The notes: generated from the letters alone by a model not told the origin. A stretch of 64,000 nt of DNA from Kluyvera genomosp. 1 (GCF_001266615.1 NZ_LGHZ01000008.1:1-64000), one strand, 5' to 3'; numbered from the stretch's first letter, positions 48,681-58,396 are shown. Program-made: numbers and translations.

Positions 48681-48702
48681 TTATTTCGAAGCGCGAAAAT
48701 AA
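48681..48702 (+). promoter_or_regulatory. Mlc autoregulatory operator
   Basis: TTATTTCGAAG followed by CGCGAAAATAA forms the typical Mlc box (TTATTTCG arm and CGAAAATAA arm). It lies just before the ribosome site AAGGGAG (48701-48707), as in the autoregulated E. coli gene. Confidence 0.75.
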
Positions 48703-48714
48703 GGGAGTTTTACG

Positions 48715-49932
48715 GTGGTAGCGGACAGTCAGCCAGGCCATATCGATCAAATCAAGCAGACCAATGCGGGGGCCGTTTATCGCCTCATTGATCAGCTCGG
48801 CCCGGTATCCCGTATCGACCTCTCCCGACTCGCTCAACTGGCCCCGGCCAGTATCACCAAAATCGTTCGTGAACTGCTGGAAGCACATCTGGTCCAGGAA
48901 ACTGAAATCCAGGAAGTGGGCAGCCGCGGGCGTCCTGCCGTCGGTCTAAAGGTGGAAACCGAGGCCTGGCACTATCTATCAGTGCGCATTGGTCGAGGTG
49001 ATATTCATCTTTCTCTACGCGATTTGAGCAGTAAGCTAGTGGTTGAAGAGCTGCTTGAACTGTCGCTTGAACACGCCGAACCTTTCTTAAACCGCGTGCT
49101 TGCGCATATTGATCAATTCTTTATTCGTCATCAGGCGCTGCTTGAACGTTTAACGGCGATTGCCATTACGTTACCCGGCATTATTGATACCGAGAATGGG
49201 ATAATTCATCGGATGCCGTTTTACGACGTCACCGACGTCCCGCTAGGCGCAACGCTTGAAGCGCACACCGGCGTGCCGGTTTACATCCAACATGATATCA
49301 GCGCCTGGACCATGGCCGAGGCGCTGTTTGGCGCGTCGCGCGGCGCGAGAGATGTTATTCAGGTGGTGATTGATCATAACGTGGGCGCCGGGGTGATTAC
49401 CGATGGCCGCCTGCTGCATGCGGGCAGCAGCAGTTTGGTGGAGATTGGCCATACTCAGGTCGATCCCTACGGAAAACGCTGCTACTGCGGTAACCATGGG
49501 TGCCTGGAAACCATCGCTAGCGTGCAAAGCGTGCTGGAACTTACCCAGGTGCGTATGCAGCAGTCAATGAGCTCAATGCTGCACCAAAAGCCTCTGACCA
49601 TCGACTGGCTGTGCCAGGCGGCGCTGCAGGGCGACCTGTTGGCGAAGGACATCGTCGGTAGCATCGGGACTAACGTCGGACGTATCCTGGCCATCATGGT
49701 GAATCTGTTCAATCCGCAAAAGATTCTTATCGGTTCGCCGTTTAATCTGGCCTCTGACATTCTGTTCCCGGCCATTGCTGACTGCATTAAGCAACAGTCC
49801 CTTCCTGCGTACAGCAAACATATCTCCGTCGAGCAAACGCAATTCTCTAACCGGGGCACTATGGCCGGTGCGGCGCTGGTGAAAGATGCGTTGTATAACG
49901 GAACCTTGCTCATCAGACTGTTACAGGGTTAA
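48715..49932 (+). CDS. mlc: Glucose-PTS-controlled repressor Mlc (DgsA)
   Basis: A 405-residue ROK-family repressor, nearly the length of E. coli Mlc (406). The N-terminal winged helix (ASITKIVRELLEAHLVQETE) is followed by the ROK domain. Zinc ligands are visible: His in EIGHTQVDP plus Cys256, Cys258 and Cys263. Mlc represses ptsG, manXYZ and other sugar-uptake genes, and is sequestered by EIICB-Glc when glucose is transported. GTG start at 48715 after AAGGGAG. A hairpin directly follows the stop. Confidence 0.96.
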   Translation: MVADSQPGHIDQIKQTNAGAVYRLIDQLGPVSRIDLSRLAQLAPASITKIVRELLEAHLVQETEIQEVGSRGRPAVGLKVETEAWHYLSVRIGRGDIHLSLRDLSSKLVVEELLELSLEHAEPFLNRVLAHIDQFFIRHQALLERLTAIAITLPGIIDTENGIIHRMPFYDVTDVPLGATLEAHTGVPVYIQHDISAWTMAEALFGASRGARDVIQVVIDHNVGAGVITDGRLLHAGSSSLVEIGHTQVDPYGKRCYCGNHGCLETIASVQSVLELTQVRMQQSMSSMLHQKPLTIDWLCQAALQGDLLAKDIVGSIGTNVGRILAIMVNLFNPQKILIGSPFNLASDILFPAIADCIKQQSLPAYSKHISVEQTQFSNRGTMAGAALVKDALYNGTLLIRLLQG

Positions 49933-49960
49933 CAATTTTTTGCGGTTTTGCAAAAAATTG
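49933..49960 (+). terminator. Hairpin after mlc
   Basis: A perfect 11-bp stem CAATTTTTTGC / GCAAAAAATTG with a six-base loop begins at the base after the mlc stop. It is AT-rich; probably the mlc terminator. Confidence 0.7.
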
Positions 49961-50062
49961 CGCTACCTCAATCTGCCTTAGCTGTGCATCACGTAAACTT
50001 TCACCCGGTTGAATTATTCATTGCCTTGATTTTTACAGGCGTCGCTGTGGGGTTAGTTAGTC

Positions 50063-50758
50063 ATGCTTAATCGTTTCTTTATAACTGGGACTGATACTTC
50101 TGTCGGTAAGACGGTGGTTTCTCGTGCGCTATTACAGGCGCTCGCCGCCAGCGGGAAACGGGTAGCGGGATATAAGCCGGTCGCAAAAGGCAGTAAAGAG
50201 ACCGCGGACGGTCTGCGCAATAAAGATGCGCTGGTATTGCAAAGCGTTTCATCGCTGGCGTTGCCTTATGAGGCAATCAATCCCATTGCGCTAAGCGAAG
50301 AAGAGAGCAGCGTGGCGCACAGTTGTCCTATCAATTACACCTTGTTGTCCGATGGCTTAGCGAATCTCAGTAAGCAGGTGGATAACGTGGTGGTCGAGGG
50401 CACCGGTGGCTGGCGTAGCTTGATGAACGATCTGCGTCCGCTCTCCGAGTGGGTGGTGCAAGAACAACTGCCGGTATTGATGGTGGTGGGGATTCAGGAA
50501 GGTTGCATCAACCATGCGCTGTTGACGGCACAGGCGATTGCCAATGATGGCTTGCCGCTCATTGGCTGGGTCGCTAATCGTATCAACCCCGGGCTTTCGC
50601 ACTACGCGGAAATCATCGATGTGCTGAGCAAGAAACTGCCGGCGCCGTTGATTGGCGAGCTACCGTATCTCCCGCGTCCTGAACAGCGTGAACTGAGTCA
50701 ATATGTTGATTTAGCGATGCTCAGCAACGTGCTGACGGTAGATCGAATCCTGGCGTAG
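50063..50758 (+). CDS. bioD2: Dethiobiotin synthetase paralogue BioD2 (YnfK)
   Basis: A 231-residue ATP-dependent carboxylase-like protein of the BioD family. The P-loop [12 protein letters not shown] is at about 8-19, and VVEGTGGW with a further conserved Asp follows. BioD closes the ureido ring of biotin from DAPA and CO2; the paralogue next to mlc has a less certain physiological role. Its 3' end overlaps the convergent clcB by 48 bases. Confidence 0.93.
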   Translation: MLNRFFITGTDTSVGKTVVSRALLQALAASGKRVAGYKPVAKGSKETADGLRNKDALVLQSVSSLALPYEAINPIALSEEESSVAHSCPINYTLLSDGLANLSKQVDNVVVEGTGGWRSLMNDLRPLSEWVVQEQLPVLMVVGIQEGCINHALLTAQAIANDGLPLIGWVANRINPGLSHYAEIIDVLSKKLPAPLIGELPYLPRPEQRELSQYVDLAMLSNVLTVDRILA

Positions 50759-52006
50759 GGTGCGAGACAGCACTGATGCAATAACGCAGGCAATCAGTAA
50801 GCCGGGCAGCAGCGTATACTGCCCGGTCATTTCACAAATCATCAGCGTCGACATAATCGGTGCATGGGTCGTGGCGGCCAGCAGCGTGGCCATACCGGTT
50901 ATCCCCAGTAAAATAGCCATGTCGTGACCCCCACTAAACAGCGCACTCCATGAATCGGCAAATAAAATCCCGACTGCCAGCCCGATAAACAGCGTTGGCG
51001 TGAAAACCCCACCGGGCGCGCCCGAGCCGCTGCTGGCGAGAATTGCCAATAGCTTACAGAGAAATATCCCGCCAATCACCGCAAATACTGGCGGCGCGAG
51101 TAAAAAGCCCTGTACCACGCTGTAGCCGTTGCCCCATACGGCAGGAGTCAGCAACGACAATAAACCGACCAGCAAACCACCAAGTGCCAGTTGCCAGGGC
51201 GGGGAGAGTTTGAGCAGTAAGAAACCGCGATGGCTGGCGTCCATCAGCCACATCAGTAGCGGCCCTGCGAAACCACAGACCAGACCAGTCGCAAGCATGA
51301 GCGCGTAGTGGGTCGCGTTGAGCGTCGGGAGATCGCCGACGCGGTACAGCAACTCTGCGCCACCGTTCATCATTTGGGTAGTCAAGAGGGCGACGACTGC
51401 GGAAATCACCACTGGGCCCAGCGAGGCGAGCATCAACGTGCCAAAGAGGATCTCGGCAATAAACAGGCTACCGGCTAACGGTGCGTGATAGGCGCTGGCC
51501 ATCCCGGCCGCGGCCCCGCAGGCAATCCACAGTTTCCATTCCGCTTTTGGCGTGAAGCGTTGCGCAAAGAAAGAGGCCGCAAGTGCCGCCAGCAGGATCA
51601 TTGCGCCTTCACGACCAATGGCGCTGCCGCTGGCAACAACCAACAGCGAGGCCGTGGATTTGATGAGGCTTGCGCCGGTGTCAAATTTTCCTTCATCACT
51701 TTCCAGGGCCTCCATGTAATCCGTAGGCGCATGAGGGCGCTGGCGAGTATAACGTTGCCAACCCCACAACAATGTCCCAGCGGCCAGCCCGCCGAGAGCC
51801 GGGGTTATTAGCCTTCGCCACCAGACCAGACTCTCAGCCGCGTTGACCAGGCTGCCGCTGTCATTGCTTAACAGCAGCCACTCCAGGAAGTACATCGCGT
51901 GACGGAACAGTGCTACCGCGAGCGCAGCCAGAACGCCGATGACGGTGGCAATGAGCAGGCGGCGCAGCATGGCCGTGAGGTCAGGATAGTGATGAAGACG
52001 CTGCAT
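50711..52006 (-). CDS. clcB: ClC-family chloride channel/antiporter ClcB
   Basis: A 431-residue ClC protein with many membrane helices. Selectivity-filter loops are [10 protein letters not shown] (ClC motif G-x-E-G; the usual Pro is Ala) and [15 protein letters not shown]. coli ClcB is 418 residues. It contributes to extreme acid resistance, along with ClcA. It follows dmsD after five bases and is probably the last gene of the ynfEGH-dmsD-clcB operon. Confidence 0.92.
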   Translation of the reverse strand: MQRLHHYPDLTAMLRRLLIATVIGVLAALAVALFRHAMYFLEWLLLSNDSGSLVNAAESLVWWRRLITPALGGLAAGTLLWGWQRYTRQRPHAPTDYMEALESDEGKFDTGASLIKSTASLLVVASGSAIGREGAMILLAALAASFFAQRFTPKAEWKLWIACGAAAGMASAYHAPLAGSLFIAEILFGTLMLASLGPVVISAVVALLTTQMMNGGAELLYRVGDLPTLNATHYALMLATGLVCGFAGPLLMWLMDASHRGFLLLKLSPPWQLALGGLLVGLLSLLTPAVWGNGYSVVQGFLLAPPVFAVIGGIFLCKLLAILASSGSGAPGGVFTPTLFIGLAVGILFADSWSALFSGGHDMAILLGITGMATLLAATTHAPIMSTLMICEMTGQYTLLPGLLIACVIASVLSRTLRQDSIYRQHVAEHR

Positions 52007-52011
52007 GGTGA

Positions 52012-52626
52012 TTAGCGATACAGCTTTTTATCAGCGACAGGGATCAGCAGCGCTGACTGCCAGTGACCCAACGTTTGCTGTGTCAGTTGCCCCAACGCGG
52101 TAAAAAACGGATGCTCGGCTTTATCGATAAATTCGGCAATAAAACGGTTAGCCCACGGCAGCAGATGCCAGGCCAACAGCTGATCGCAAGCCGGCTGGCG
52201 ATTATTTTCCAGCAGCCAGGCCGCCAGCATTAATAGCGTGCCAAAGTGGTCTTCCGGCTCATTTTGCTGGACGTCAAAGGCAATCTGGTTGTCGCGCATC
52301 CATTGACGCAATGCCAGCGTGGAGTCGCCAAATAAGACGTTTTCGCGATCCAACCATACCGAACCCCACGGCGGTGTTGGCAGTGCAGAAGGGCCGATAA
52401 ACAGTCGCTGCCAGGCCTGGGCCAGTGACTCGTCGCTGGTGGCGGCAAAGCCAGCAGACAGTGCTTCAGCATTTTCAACCGGATAGGGCCATTGCGCGGC
52501 CCATTCGCCAGCGGTAAAGGCGGCAACCAACGGCTCAGCCAGCGTGCTATCCGGTGCGAAGTAAAACAGTGCGCCGAGAACACGGGCGGAGAAGGCTAAT
52601 GCGTCATCGTGCTGAACGTCATTCAT
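52012..52626 (-). CDS. dmsD: Tat proofreading chaperone DmsD
   Basis: A 204-residue cytosolic chaperone that binds the Tat signal of the YnfE/DmsA catalytic subunit until molybdenum cofactor is inserted. The family features [20 protein letters not shown] and [20 protein letters not shown] match E. coli DmsD (same length, 204). It lies downstream of the reductase subunits, as in E. coli. Confidence 0.95.
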   Translation of the reverse strand: MNDVQHDDALAFSARVLGALFYFAPDSTLAEPLVAAFTAGEWAAQWPYPVENAEALSAGFAATSDESLAQAWQRLFIGPSALPTPPWGSVWLDRENVLFGDSTLALRQWMRDNQIAFDVQQNEPEDHFGTLLMLAAWLLENNRQPACDQLLAWHLLPWANRFIAEFIDKAEHPFFTALGQLTQQTLGHWQSALLIPVADKKLYR

Positions 52627-52673
52627 TACTACATATCCTTAAAAGTGTGCGGGACGAATCCCGCACCGATAGA

Positions 52674-53531
52674 TTACCCGGCAATCGCCATACCGACGGT
52701 CATATGCAGGCCGTAAAACAGCCCTCGGCCGATAAACTCACCTGCCAGCATCAGCAACAGGCCGATACCGAGGCCAATTGCACGCGGCGGTACACGGCGC
52801 AGCAGCGGGCACAGCCAGCAGCCTAAGCCTGCCGTTAGCAGGGCAAAACGCCAAACCTGCAGGCTGCCCCAGTTTGGCAAGAGCGCATTGGCCTGCTGTA
52901 CGGAGCTGTGAATAGAGCCAAGCTCAGAGGTTTGCAGCACCACGACTGCAAGGCTTGCCAGTAAAGCCAAAACGCTTAACGATGCAAAGAATTTGCCGTT
53001 AAACGGTACTTTCGCCAGCTTCAGCAGCAGGGCGGCAAACAGCGGCCCGGTGAGTACCACGGTTAAGAAGAACGAGGCCGTCGTGTAACCATTATACCAG
53101 GTTGGGACCGTATCTATCTGATAAACCCGCGTCATCGCCCAAACAAACAGCAAACCCAGCACCATGGCGATCGCCATCCAGATACGCCCGAGCGCAGCCG
53201 GCATTTTCCCGAGAACGGAGAGCAGCCACCAGAAGCCGCCTACGGCAAAAAATATCGAGCCGCTGGCGATTTCATTACTCAGCGCTGAAGCACCGATGCG
53301 ATTGAGTGAATTGAATGCGCGTAGCGGTGAACCGAGGTGCAGAACTGACGCAAAGAAGGCGATTCCCATGATGAGCCACAGGAAAAACATATTGAGCACG
53401 ATCCGTCGCTGATCCGCCATTTCATTTCGCGCGGCCAGCCAACCCATACCGGTAATTATTGTTGCGCCGACAACGCATTGCCCCAGTACCGTAAACAGTA
53501 CTAACGGCCATTCATGCCATCCACTTCCCAT
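52674..53531 (-). CDS. ynfH: Reductase membrane anchor YnfH (DmsC-like)
   Basis: A 285-residue eight-helix membrane anchor that carries the quinol site. It starts MGSGWHEWPLVLFTVLGQ and ends GLHMTVGMAIAG, the same end as E. coli YnfH (284). ATG 53531 lies one base after the ynfG stop and has AAAGGAGG upstream, inside ynfG. An upstream in-frame start at 53573 is rejected. Together with YnfE and YnfG it forms a DMSO-reductase-type complex. Confidence 0.94.
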   Translation of the reverse strand: MGSGWHEWPLVLFTVLGQCVVGATIITGMGWLAARNEMADQRRIVLNMFFLWLIMGIAFFASVLHLGSPLRAFNSLNRIGASALSNEIASGSIFFAVGGFWWLLSVLGKMPAALGRIWMAIAMVLGLLFVWAMTRVYQIDTVPTWYNGYTTASFFLTVVLTGPLFAALLLKLAKVPFNGKFFASLSVLALLASLAVVVLQTSELGSIHSSVQQANALLPNWGSLQVWRFALLTAGLGCWLCPLLRRVPPRAIGLGIGLLLMLAGEFIGRGLFYGLHMTVGMAIAG

Positions 53532-53532
53532 C

Positions 53533-54150
53533 TCACACCTCCTTTGGGTTGGCCAGATAGCCGGTTGTGTCACCGCACGGACGTGCGTTGGCGTTAGGTT
53601 TAATCACAATGCTCGGTTTAGTGAAGTGCGCGGATGGCAGCGGGGCCACCGCAGCCAGCTGGCCGTGCTTCTGGCGCAGCTCTTCAATCGGGCCGAAGTC
53701 CAGCGCGCGCAGCGGGCAGGATTCCACACAGATCGGTTTCTTGCCGTCCGCTACGCGTTCGTGACAACCGTCGCATTTGGTCATGTGACCTTTAGCGGCG
53801 TTGTACTGCGGCGCGCCGTATGGACAGGCCATATGGCAGTAGCGGCAGCCGATGCAGACATCTTCGTCAACAACCACAAAGCCGTCTTCACGCTTGTGCA
53901 TCGCACCGCTCGGGCAGACCTTGGTACAGGCCGGATCTTCACAGTGGTTACAGGCTATTGACAGGTAGTAGGCAAAGACGTTCTGGTTCCAGACGCCGTT
54001 GTCCTCCTGCCAGTCACCGCCCGCGTATTCGTAAATACGGCGGAAGCTGACGTCCGGGGTTAAGTTCTTGTAATCTTTACAGGCCAGCTCACAGGTTTTG
54101 CAACCGGTGCAGCGTGCAGAATCGATGAAAAATCCGTATTGCGTACTCAT
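53533..54150 (-). CDS. ynfG: Reductase iron-sulfur subunit YnfG (DmsB-like)
   Basis: A 205-residue ferredoxin-like electron-transfer subunit with four [4Fe-4S] binding motifs: CTGCKTCELACKDY, CNHCEDPACTKVCPSG, CIGCRYCHMACPYG and CDGCHE plus CVESCPLRALDFG. It passes electrons from the YnfH quinol site to the molybdenum centre in YnfE. The start is ten bases after the ynfE stop. Same length as E. coli DmsB/YnfG (205). Confidence 0.95.
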   Translation of the reverse strand: MSTQYGFFIDSARCTGCKTCELACKDYKNLTPDVSFRRIYEYAGGDWQEDNGVWNQNVFAYYLSIACNHCEDPACTKVCPSGAMHKREDGFVVVDEDVCIGCRYCHMACPYGAPQYNAAKGHMTKCDGCHERVADGKKPICVESCPLRALDFGPIEELRQKHGQLAAVAPLPSAHFTKPSIVIKPNANARPCGDTTGYLANPKEV

Positions 54151-54160
54151 GGGCTAGTCC

Positions 54161-56596
54161 TTATACCTTCGCGATCTCAACCAGGTTTGTGTGCTGTGGG
54201 TTGCCTTTCGCCAGCGGTGATGGGCGATGGGTGGTCAGCGTATTGATACACGACCCGTGGTCAACGCGATCGCCGTTCATATCGGCATCGTGCCATGCGC
54301 CCTGGCCCATTGCAGAGACACCCGGCATGATGCGCGGCGTCACTTTTGCCGCAATACGGACTTCGCCACGACCATTAAACACGCGCACCATATCGCCGTT
54401 CTTGATGCCGCGTTTTTGCGCATCAATCGGGTTAAGCCACACTTCCTGGCGGCAGGCTGCCTGTAGTACATCGACGTTGCCATAGCTGGAGTGGGTGCGG
54501 GCTTTGTAGTGGAAGCCGAACAGCTGTAGCGGGAATTTGTCGCGCATCGGGTCGTCCCAGCCTTCGAAGGTGGAGGCATAAACCGGCAGCGGGCTGATGG
54601 TTTCATCTTTCTCAAGCTGCCAATTGGCGGCGATATCAGCCAGACGCGCGGAGTAAATCTCAATTTTCCCCGACGGGGTTTTCAACGGATTGGCTTCAGG
54701 ATCGTTGCGGAAATCTTTATAGGCGACAAAGTGGCCGTTCGGATCTTTGCGCTTGTAGATACCCATTTTCTTGAGTTCATCGTAGGTCGGTAGTTCGGCG
54801 TCTTTCGCGCGCATTTTGGCGTAGAGATATTGCAACCACTGCTCTTGGGTTCGGCCTTCAGTAAACTTCTGGTGCACATCATCACCCAGGCGTTTGGCGA
54901 TTTCGCTTAGGATCCAGTAAATCGGTTTACGCTCAAACTTCGCGCGGGTTACCGGCTGGATAAAGATCAGATAGCCCATATTCCCGGCATAGTCGTTCGG
55001 GATAATATCTTCTTGCTCAACGGTCATCAGGTCGGGCAGCAGGATATCAGCGTATTTCGCCGACGCGGTCATGAAGTTTTCAATCACCACGATCATTTCG
55101 CACTTGCTCTCATCCTGCAAAATCTCATGGGTTTTGTTGATGTCAGAGTGCTGATTGATGATGGTGTTACCGGCATAGTTCCAGAAGAACTTAATCGGGA
55201 CATCGAGTTTGTCCTTGCCGCGCACGCCGTCGCGAGTGGCAGTCATTTCCGCACCGTGATCGATGGCATCGGTCCAGGTAAAACAGGAAATCGCCGTTTT
55301 GACTGGATTGGTGAGTACCGGGAAGCGTTCGATGGTGATGGTATAGGTGGATTCACGGGCGCCGCTGTTGCCGCCGTTGATACCCACGTTGCCGGTGAGA
55401 ATCGATAGCATCGCAATGGCGCGGGCGGCGAGCTCGCCGTTGGCCTGGCGCTGTGGTCCCCAGCCCTGGCAAATATAAGCCGGTTTGGTGCTGCCAATTT
55501 CACGTGCCAGCTTGATAATGCGATCGGCGGGAATGCCGGTGATGCGCGATGCCCATTGCGGTGTTTTGGCGATGCCGTCGTCACCCTGACCCTGAATATA
55601 GGCTTTATAGTGGCCGTTGGCCGGCGCACCTTGCGGCAGTGTGGTTTCATCGTAGCCCACGCAGTATTTATCGAGGAACGGCTGGTCAACGAGGTTTTCG
55701 TCAATCATTACCCAGGCAATACCGGCGACCAGCGCCGCATCGGTACCGGGGCGAATCGGGATCCACTCATCTTCACGCCCGGCAGCCGTGTCGGTATAGC
55801 GTGGATCGATAACGATCATGCGCGCATTTGAGCGTTCGCGCGCCTGCTCGAGGTAGTAGGTGATCCCGCCGCCGCTCATGCGCGTTTCTGCCGGGTTATT
55901 ACCAAACATCACCACCAGTTTGCTGTTTTCAATATCGGAGGTGCTGTTGCCGTCGTTAGTGCCGTAGGTGTAGGGCATAGCGCAGGCGATCTGTGCGGTA
56001 CTGTAGGTGCCGTACTGGTTGAGCGAACCACCGTAGCAGTTCATCAGGCGCATCACCGCGGAGCCGGAAGGCGAGGAGCGTGTAATATTACCGCCGACGA
56101 TCCCGGAGGAGTAATTGATGTACACGGATTCGTTACCGTAGTCTTTCACCACTCGCTGCAGGTTGCTGGCGATGGTATCCAGCGCCTCTTTCCAGCTGAT
56201 CCGTTCAAATTTGCCTTCACCGCGCTTGCCCACGCGTTTCATCGGATAGTTCAGACGGTCGGGATGATTGATGCGGCGGCGAATGGAGCGTCCGCGCAGG
56301 CAGGCACGCACCTGGTGATCGCCATAAATATCATGTCCGGTGTTATCGGTTTCAACCCAATAAACTTCATCATCCCTTACGTGTAAGCGAAGTGCACAGC
56401 GGCTGCCGCAGTTGACGGAACACGCCCCCCAAACGACTTTATCGTCAGTACGATTGGCCTGCTGGACGGCGGCCGCAGTGGCGCGTAAAGAGAAGGGCAG
56501 TGAAAGCCCACCTGCCGCCAACGCTAAAGAACCGATGGCTGATGATTTAATCAGGCTGCGCCGACTCAGCCCTCCCTGCTTTTCCAGATTCGACAT
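54161..56596 (-). CDS. ynfE: Molybdopterin reductase catalytic subunit YnfE (DMSO/selenate reductase type)
   Basis: An 811-residue periplasm-facing molybdoenzyme of the DmsA family. The Tat motif SRRSLIK is at 11-17. The [4Fe-4S] ligands are Cys59, Cys63, Cys67 and Cys99. The likely molybdenum Ser is in GTYSTAQI (Ser199). E. coli YnfE (808) and YnfF (807) are paralogues; YnfE supports selenate reduction. Only one copy is present here, so the symbol could equally be ynfF. It is the first gene of the operon and is probably induced anaerobically. A perfect inverted repeat lies 61 bases upstream. Confidence 0.93.
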   Translation of the reverse strand: MSNLEKQGGLSRRSLIKSSAIGSLALAAGGLSLPFSLRATAAAVQQANRTDDKVVWGACSVNCGSRCALRLHVRDDEVYWVETDNTGHDIYGDHQVRACLRGRSIRRRINHPDRLNYPMKRVGKRGEGKFERISWKEALDTIASNLQRVVKDYGNESVYINYSSGIVGGNITRSSPSGSAVMRLMNCYGGSLNQYGTYSTAQIACAMPYTYGTNDGNSTSDIENSKLVVMFGNNPAETRMSGGGITYYLEQARERSNARMIVIDPRYTDTAAGREDEWIPIRPGTDAALVAGIAWVMIDENLVDQPFLDKYCVGYDETTLPQGAPANGHYKAYIQGQGDDGIAKTPQWASRITGIPADRIIKLAREIGSTKPAYICQGWGPQRQANGELAARAIAMLSILTGNVGINGGNSGARESTYTITIERFPVLTNPVKTAISCFTWTDAIDHGAEMTATRDGVRGKDKLDVPIKFFWNYAGNTIINQHSDINKTHEILQDESKCEMIVVIENFMTASAKYADILLPDLMTVEQEDIIPNDYAGNMGYLIFIQPVTRAKFERKPIYWILSEIAKRLGDDVHQKFTEGRTQEQWLQYLYAKMRAKDAELPTYDELKKMGIYKRKDPNGHFVAYKDFRNDPEANPLKTPSGKIEIYSARLADIAANWQLEKDETISPLPVYASTFEGWDDPMRDKFPLQLFGFHYKARTHSSYGNVDVLQAACRQEVWLNPIDAQKRGIKNGDMVRVFNGRGEVRIAAKVTPRIMPGVSAMGQGAWHDADMNGDRVDHGSCINTLTTHRPSPLAKGNPQHTNLVEIAKV

Positions 56597-56656
56597 GACT
56601 CACTCCATTATTGTTTATTGATTTCAGATGGAAATTAAAATCCGACTAATAATGGG

Positions 56657-56694
56657 GGGATAATACCTGGTTAGTGGTATACAAGTATTATCCC
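56657..56694. promoter_or_regulatory. Inverted repeat upstream of ynfE
   Basis: GGGATAATAC (56657-56666) and GTATTATCCC (56685-56694) are perfect inverted copies separated by 18 bases. They lie between ynfE (minus) and the unknown divergent gene at 56857. This is a candidate operator of unknown regulator. A clear FNR site was not found nearby. Confidence 0.5.
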
Positions 56695-56856
56695 TGGTCA
56701 AATAGGAATATGACTACATCCGGATATTTTCGGTGGGGTGTTTGCCAGGTTCTCACCTGCTGTGCATAATTGTTTTACAACAAGAAAACATTATTTTTAC
56801 GGTTTATGTTTTTCGCGCAAAGCAGAACATTCACTGTCCCCTACAGGAAAATACTC

Positions 56857-57258
56857 ATGCAGGATATTGCTTCGCACATCGTTCCGATGCCGGCGATCGA
56901 TACGGTCACGGTTCCCTACAAAGGGGTAAATTTTTTGCGCCCCGAAATTTTGCTCGATTTTATTAGCGTGACAAAAGGACATGTTCTGGCTATCACGCCG
57001 CTGGCGGTGCTCTATTCCACCGTTGGCGTGTCGCAAGCAACTGAACTGCGTAAGATCCCGGTGTTGGTATCCGGGCGGGTGATTTATCCCATCAGCTCTC
57101 AAACGCTACCGTGCCTGCACGCGAAGCTCACGATTAATACACATTCACAGCAGCTGCGCTTCCAGGGCAATCTTGATGCGCTGTCTGACGATAGGTCATT
57201 AAAAGATGTCGTGTTAATTGGGATAGCGTTGTCGTTCACGGTGACGCAGGAGGAGTGA
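56857..57258 (+). CDS. Hypothetical 133-residue protein divergent from ynfE
   Basis: Not recognised. ATG 56857 follows AGGAAA with six-base spacing; the frame is open from 56770 but the longer version is less credible. The product has no signal peptide and no membrane helix, with beta-type segments (VLAITPLAVLYSTVGVSQAT, VLVSGRVIYPISSQ, VVLIGIALSFTV). It sits between ynfE and ynfD, which are neighbours in E. coli, so it is an insertion. It shares its promoter region with the reductase operon, so a related role is possible but unproven. Confidence 0.6.
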   Translation: MQDIASHIVPMPAIDTVTVPYKGVNFLRPEILLDFISVTKGHVLAITPLAVLYSTVGVSQATELRKIPVLVSGRVIYPISSQTLPCLHAKLTINTHSQQLRFQGNLDALSDDRSLKDVVLIGIALSFTVTQEE

Positions 57259-57290
57259 AACGCGGCCGCCTCCGGAGAGGCGGTACGACG

Positions 57291-57545
57291 TTACTGGGCA
57301 CTGTCGGTACGGGTATAGAGGATTTTGAATGTGTCGTTGGCGCAGTGCCCAACCACCTGTGCTCCCGGCTGATCGGCCTGATCATTGGGAACCACATCAA
57401 GCGTGAAGGCACTTTCAACCACGCCGTTGTTGACGATTTTTTGCTGAATGTCGCTTCTGACGCGTTCGCATGAATCCGGGACCGCTGCCAGCGCGGGCAT
57501 AGCGCCTACAAATAAGAGTGCCAGTAACCAGCGTGAAGATCTCAT
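57291..57545 (-). CDS. ynfD: YnfD, small DUF1161 periplasmic protein
   Basis: An 84-residue exported protein of the DUF1161 family. The signal peptide ends near ALAAV. The mature part carries SCERVRSDIQQKIVNNGV and VVGHCANDTFKILYTR, typical of YnfD. Two cysteines may form a disulfide. It is a little shorter than E. coli YnfD (101). Function unknown. Confidence 0.88.
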   Translation of the reverse strand: MRSSRWLLALLFVGAMPALAAVPDSCERVRSDIQQKIVNNGVVESAFTLDVVPNDQADQPGAQVVGHCANDTFKILYTRTDSAQ

Positions 57546-57647
57546 GATCGGCTCCTTTTCAATAGACTCGGAAAAAGTATAGCAGTGGTAGTGTAAATAA
57601 TTGTATTTGCTAATATCATTGAGAAAATCCCTAAACAGGACGGCGGT

Positions 57648-58358
57648 GTGAAGAAACTTATTTTATTGGCGTCAGTGATGACGGTACTCAGCGGCTGCGA
57701 CAAAAACGATTCGCCTGAGGCATACACGCCGGAAATGGCCAGCTTTTCTAATGAGTTTGATTTCGATCCGTTGCGCGGTCCGGTGAAAGACTTCAGCCAG
57801 ACGCTGCTTAATGAGAAAGGTGAGGTGGCAAAGCGGGTCAGCGCGCAGCTGTCTCGTGAAGGCTGCTTTGATTTGTTGGAGTTTCACAATATTGAAGAAG
57901 ATACCGCCGCGCTGCTGGTGCTTGATGCAAACTACTATCTGGATGGCGTGACGCGCGAGAAGCGGGTGCGTTTACAGGGGAAATGCCAGTTGGCTGAATT
58001 TCCGTCGGCGGGAGTTGCCTGGGAAACCGATGACAATGGATTTGTGGTGAAAGCGCTCAGTAAAGAGAGCGAAGTGGATTACCGCTATGACGGTGAAGGT
58101 TACCCTTTAGGGAAAACCTCAACGGTGAAGGACAAGACGCTGTCGGTGGTTTCGACGCCGTCGCAGGATGGGCGTAAAAAACTCGATTACACCGCAGTCA
58201 GCCTGCTGAATAAGCTGCCGATTGCCAACGTTACGCAGAGTTGTCAATACGACCGACACGATAATCCCGTGAGCTGCGAACTTAAAATTGTCGATGAAAG
58301 TGCAAAGCCTCCGGTGACGCAGCACTACACCATTAAAAATACGATTGAGTACTACTGA
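57648..58358 (+). CDS. ynfC: YnfC lipoprotein (DUF1481-like)
   Basis: A 236-residue predicted lipoprotein, the same length as E. coli YnfC. The start is GTG 57648. The lipobox is VLSGC, with acylated Cys at about residue 17. The mature part carries EMASFSNEFDFDPLRGPVKD and ends YTIKNTIEYY. Function unknown. In E. coli speG lies between ynfC and ynfB; here only a terminator separates them. Confidence 0.93.
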   Translation: MKKLILLASVMTVLSGCDKNDSPEAYTPEMASFSNEFDFDPLRGPVKDFSQTLLNEKGEVAKRVSAQLSREGCFDLLEFHNIEEDTAALLVLDANYYLDGVTREKRVRLQGKCQLAEFPSAGVAWETDDNGFVVKALSKESEVDYRYDGEGYPLGKTSTVKDKTLSVVSTPSQDGRKKLDYTAVSLLNKLPIANVTQSCQYDRHDNPVSCELKIVDESAKPPVTQHYTIKNTIEYY

Positions 58359-58369
58359 GTCGAAATGAG

Positions 58370-58393
58370 AAGGGCGCCGATGGCGCCCTTTTA
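58370..58393. terminator. Bidirectional terminator between ynfC and ynfB
   Basis: A 9-bp stem AAGGGCGCC / GGCGCCCTT with a three-base loop has T-rich flanks on both sides. It closes ynfC and the convergent ynfB. Confidence 0.85.
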
Positions 58394-58396
58394 ACA

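Noticed and set aside
56691-56704. Possible FNR site TTGAC-N4-GATAA (minus strand) upstream of ynfE
   Set aside because: Only about seven of ten consensus positions match; not enough to call, although FNR control of this operon is known in E. coli.
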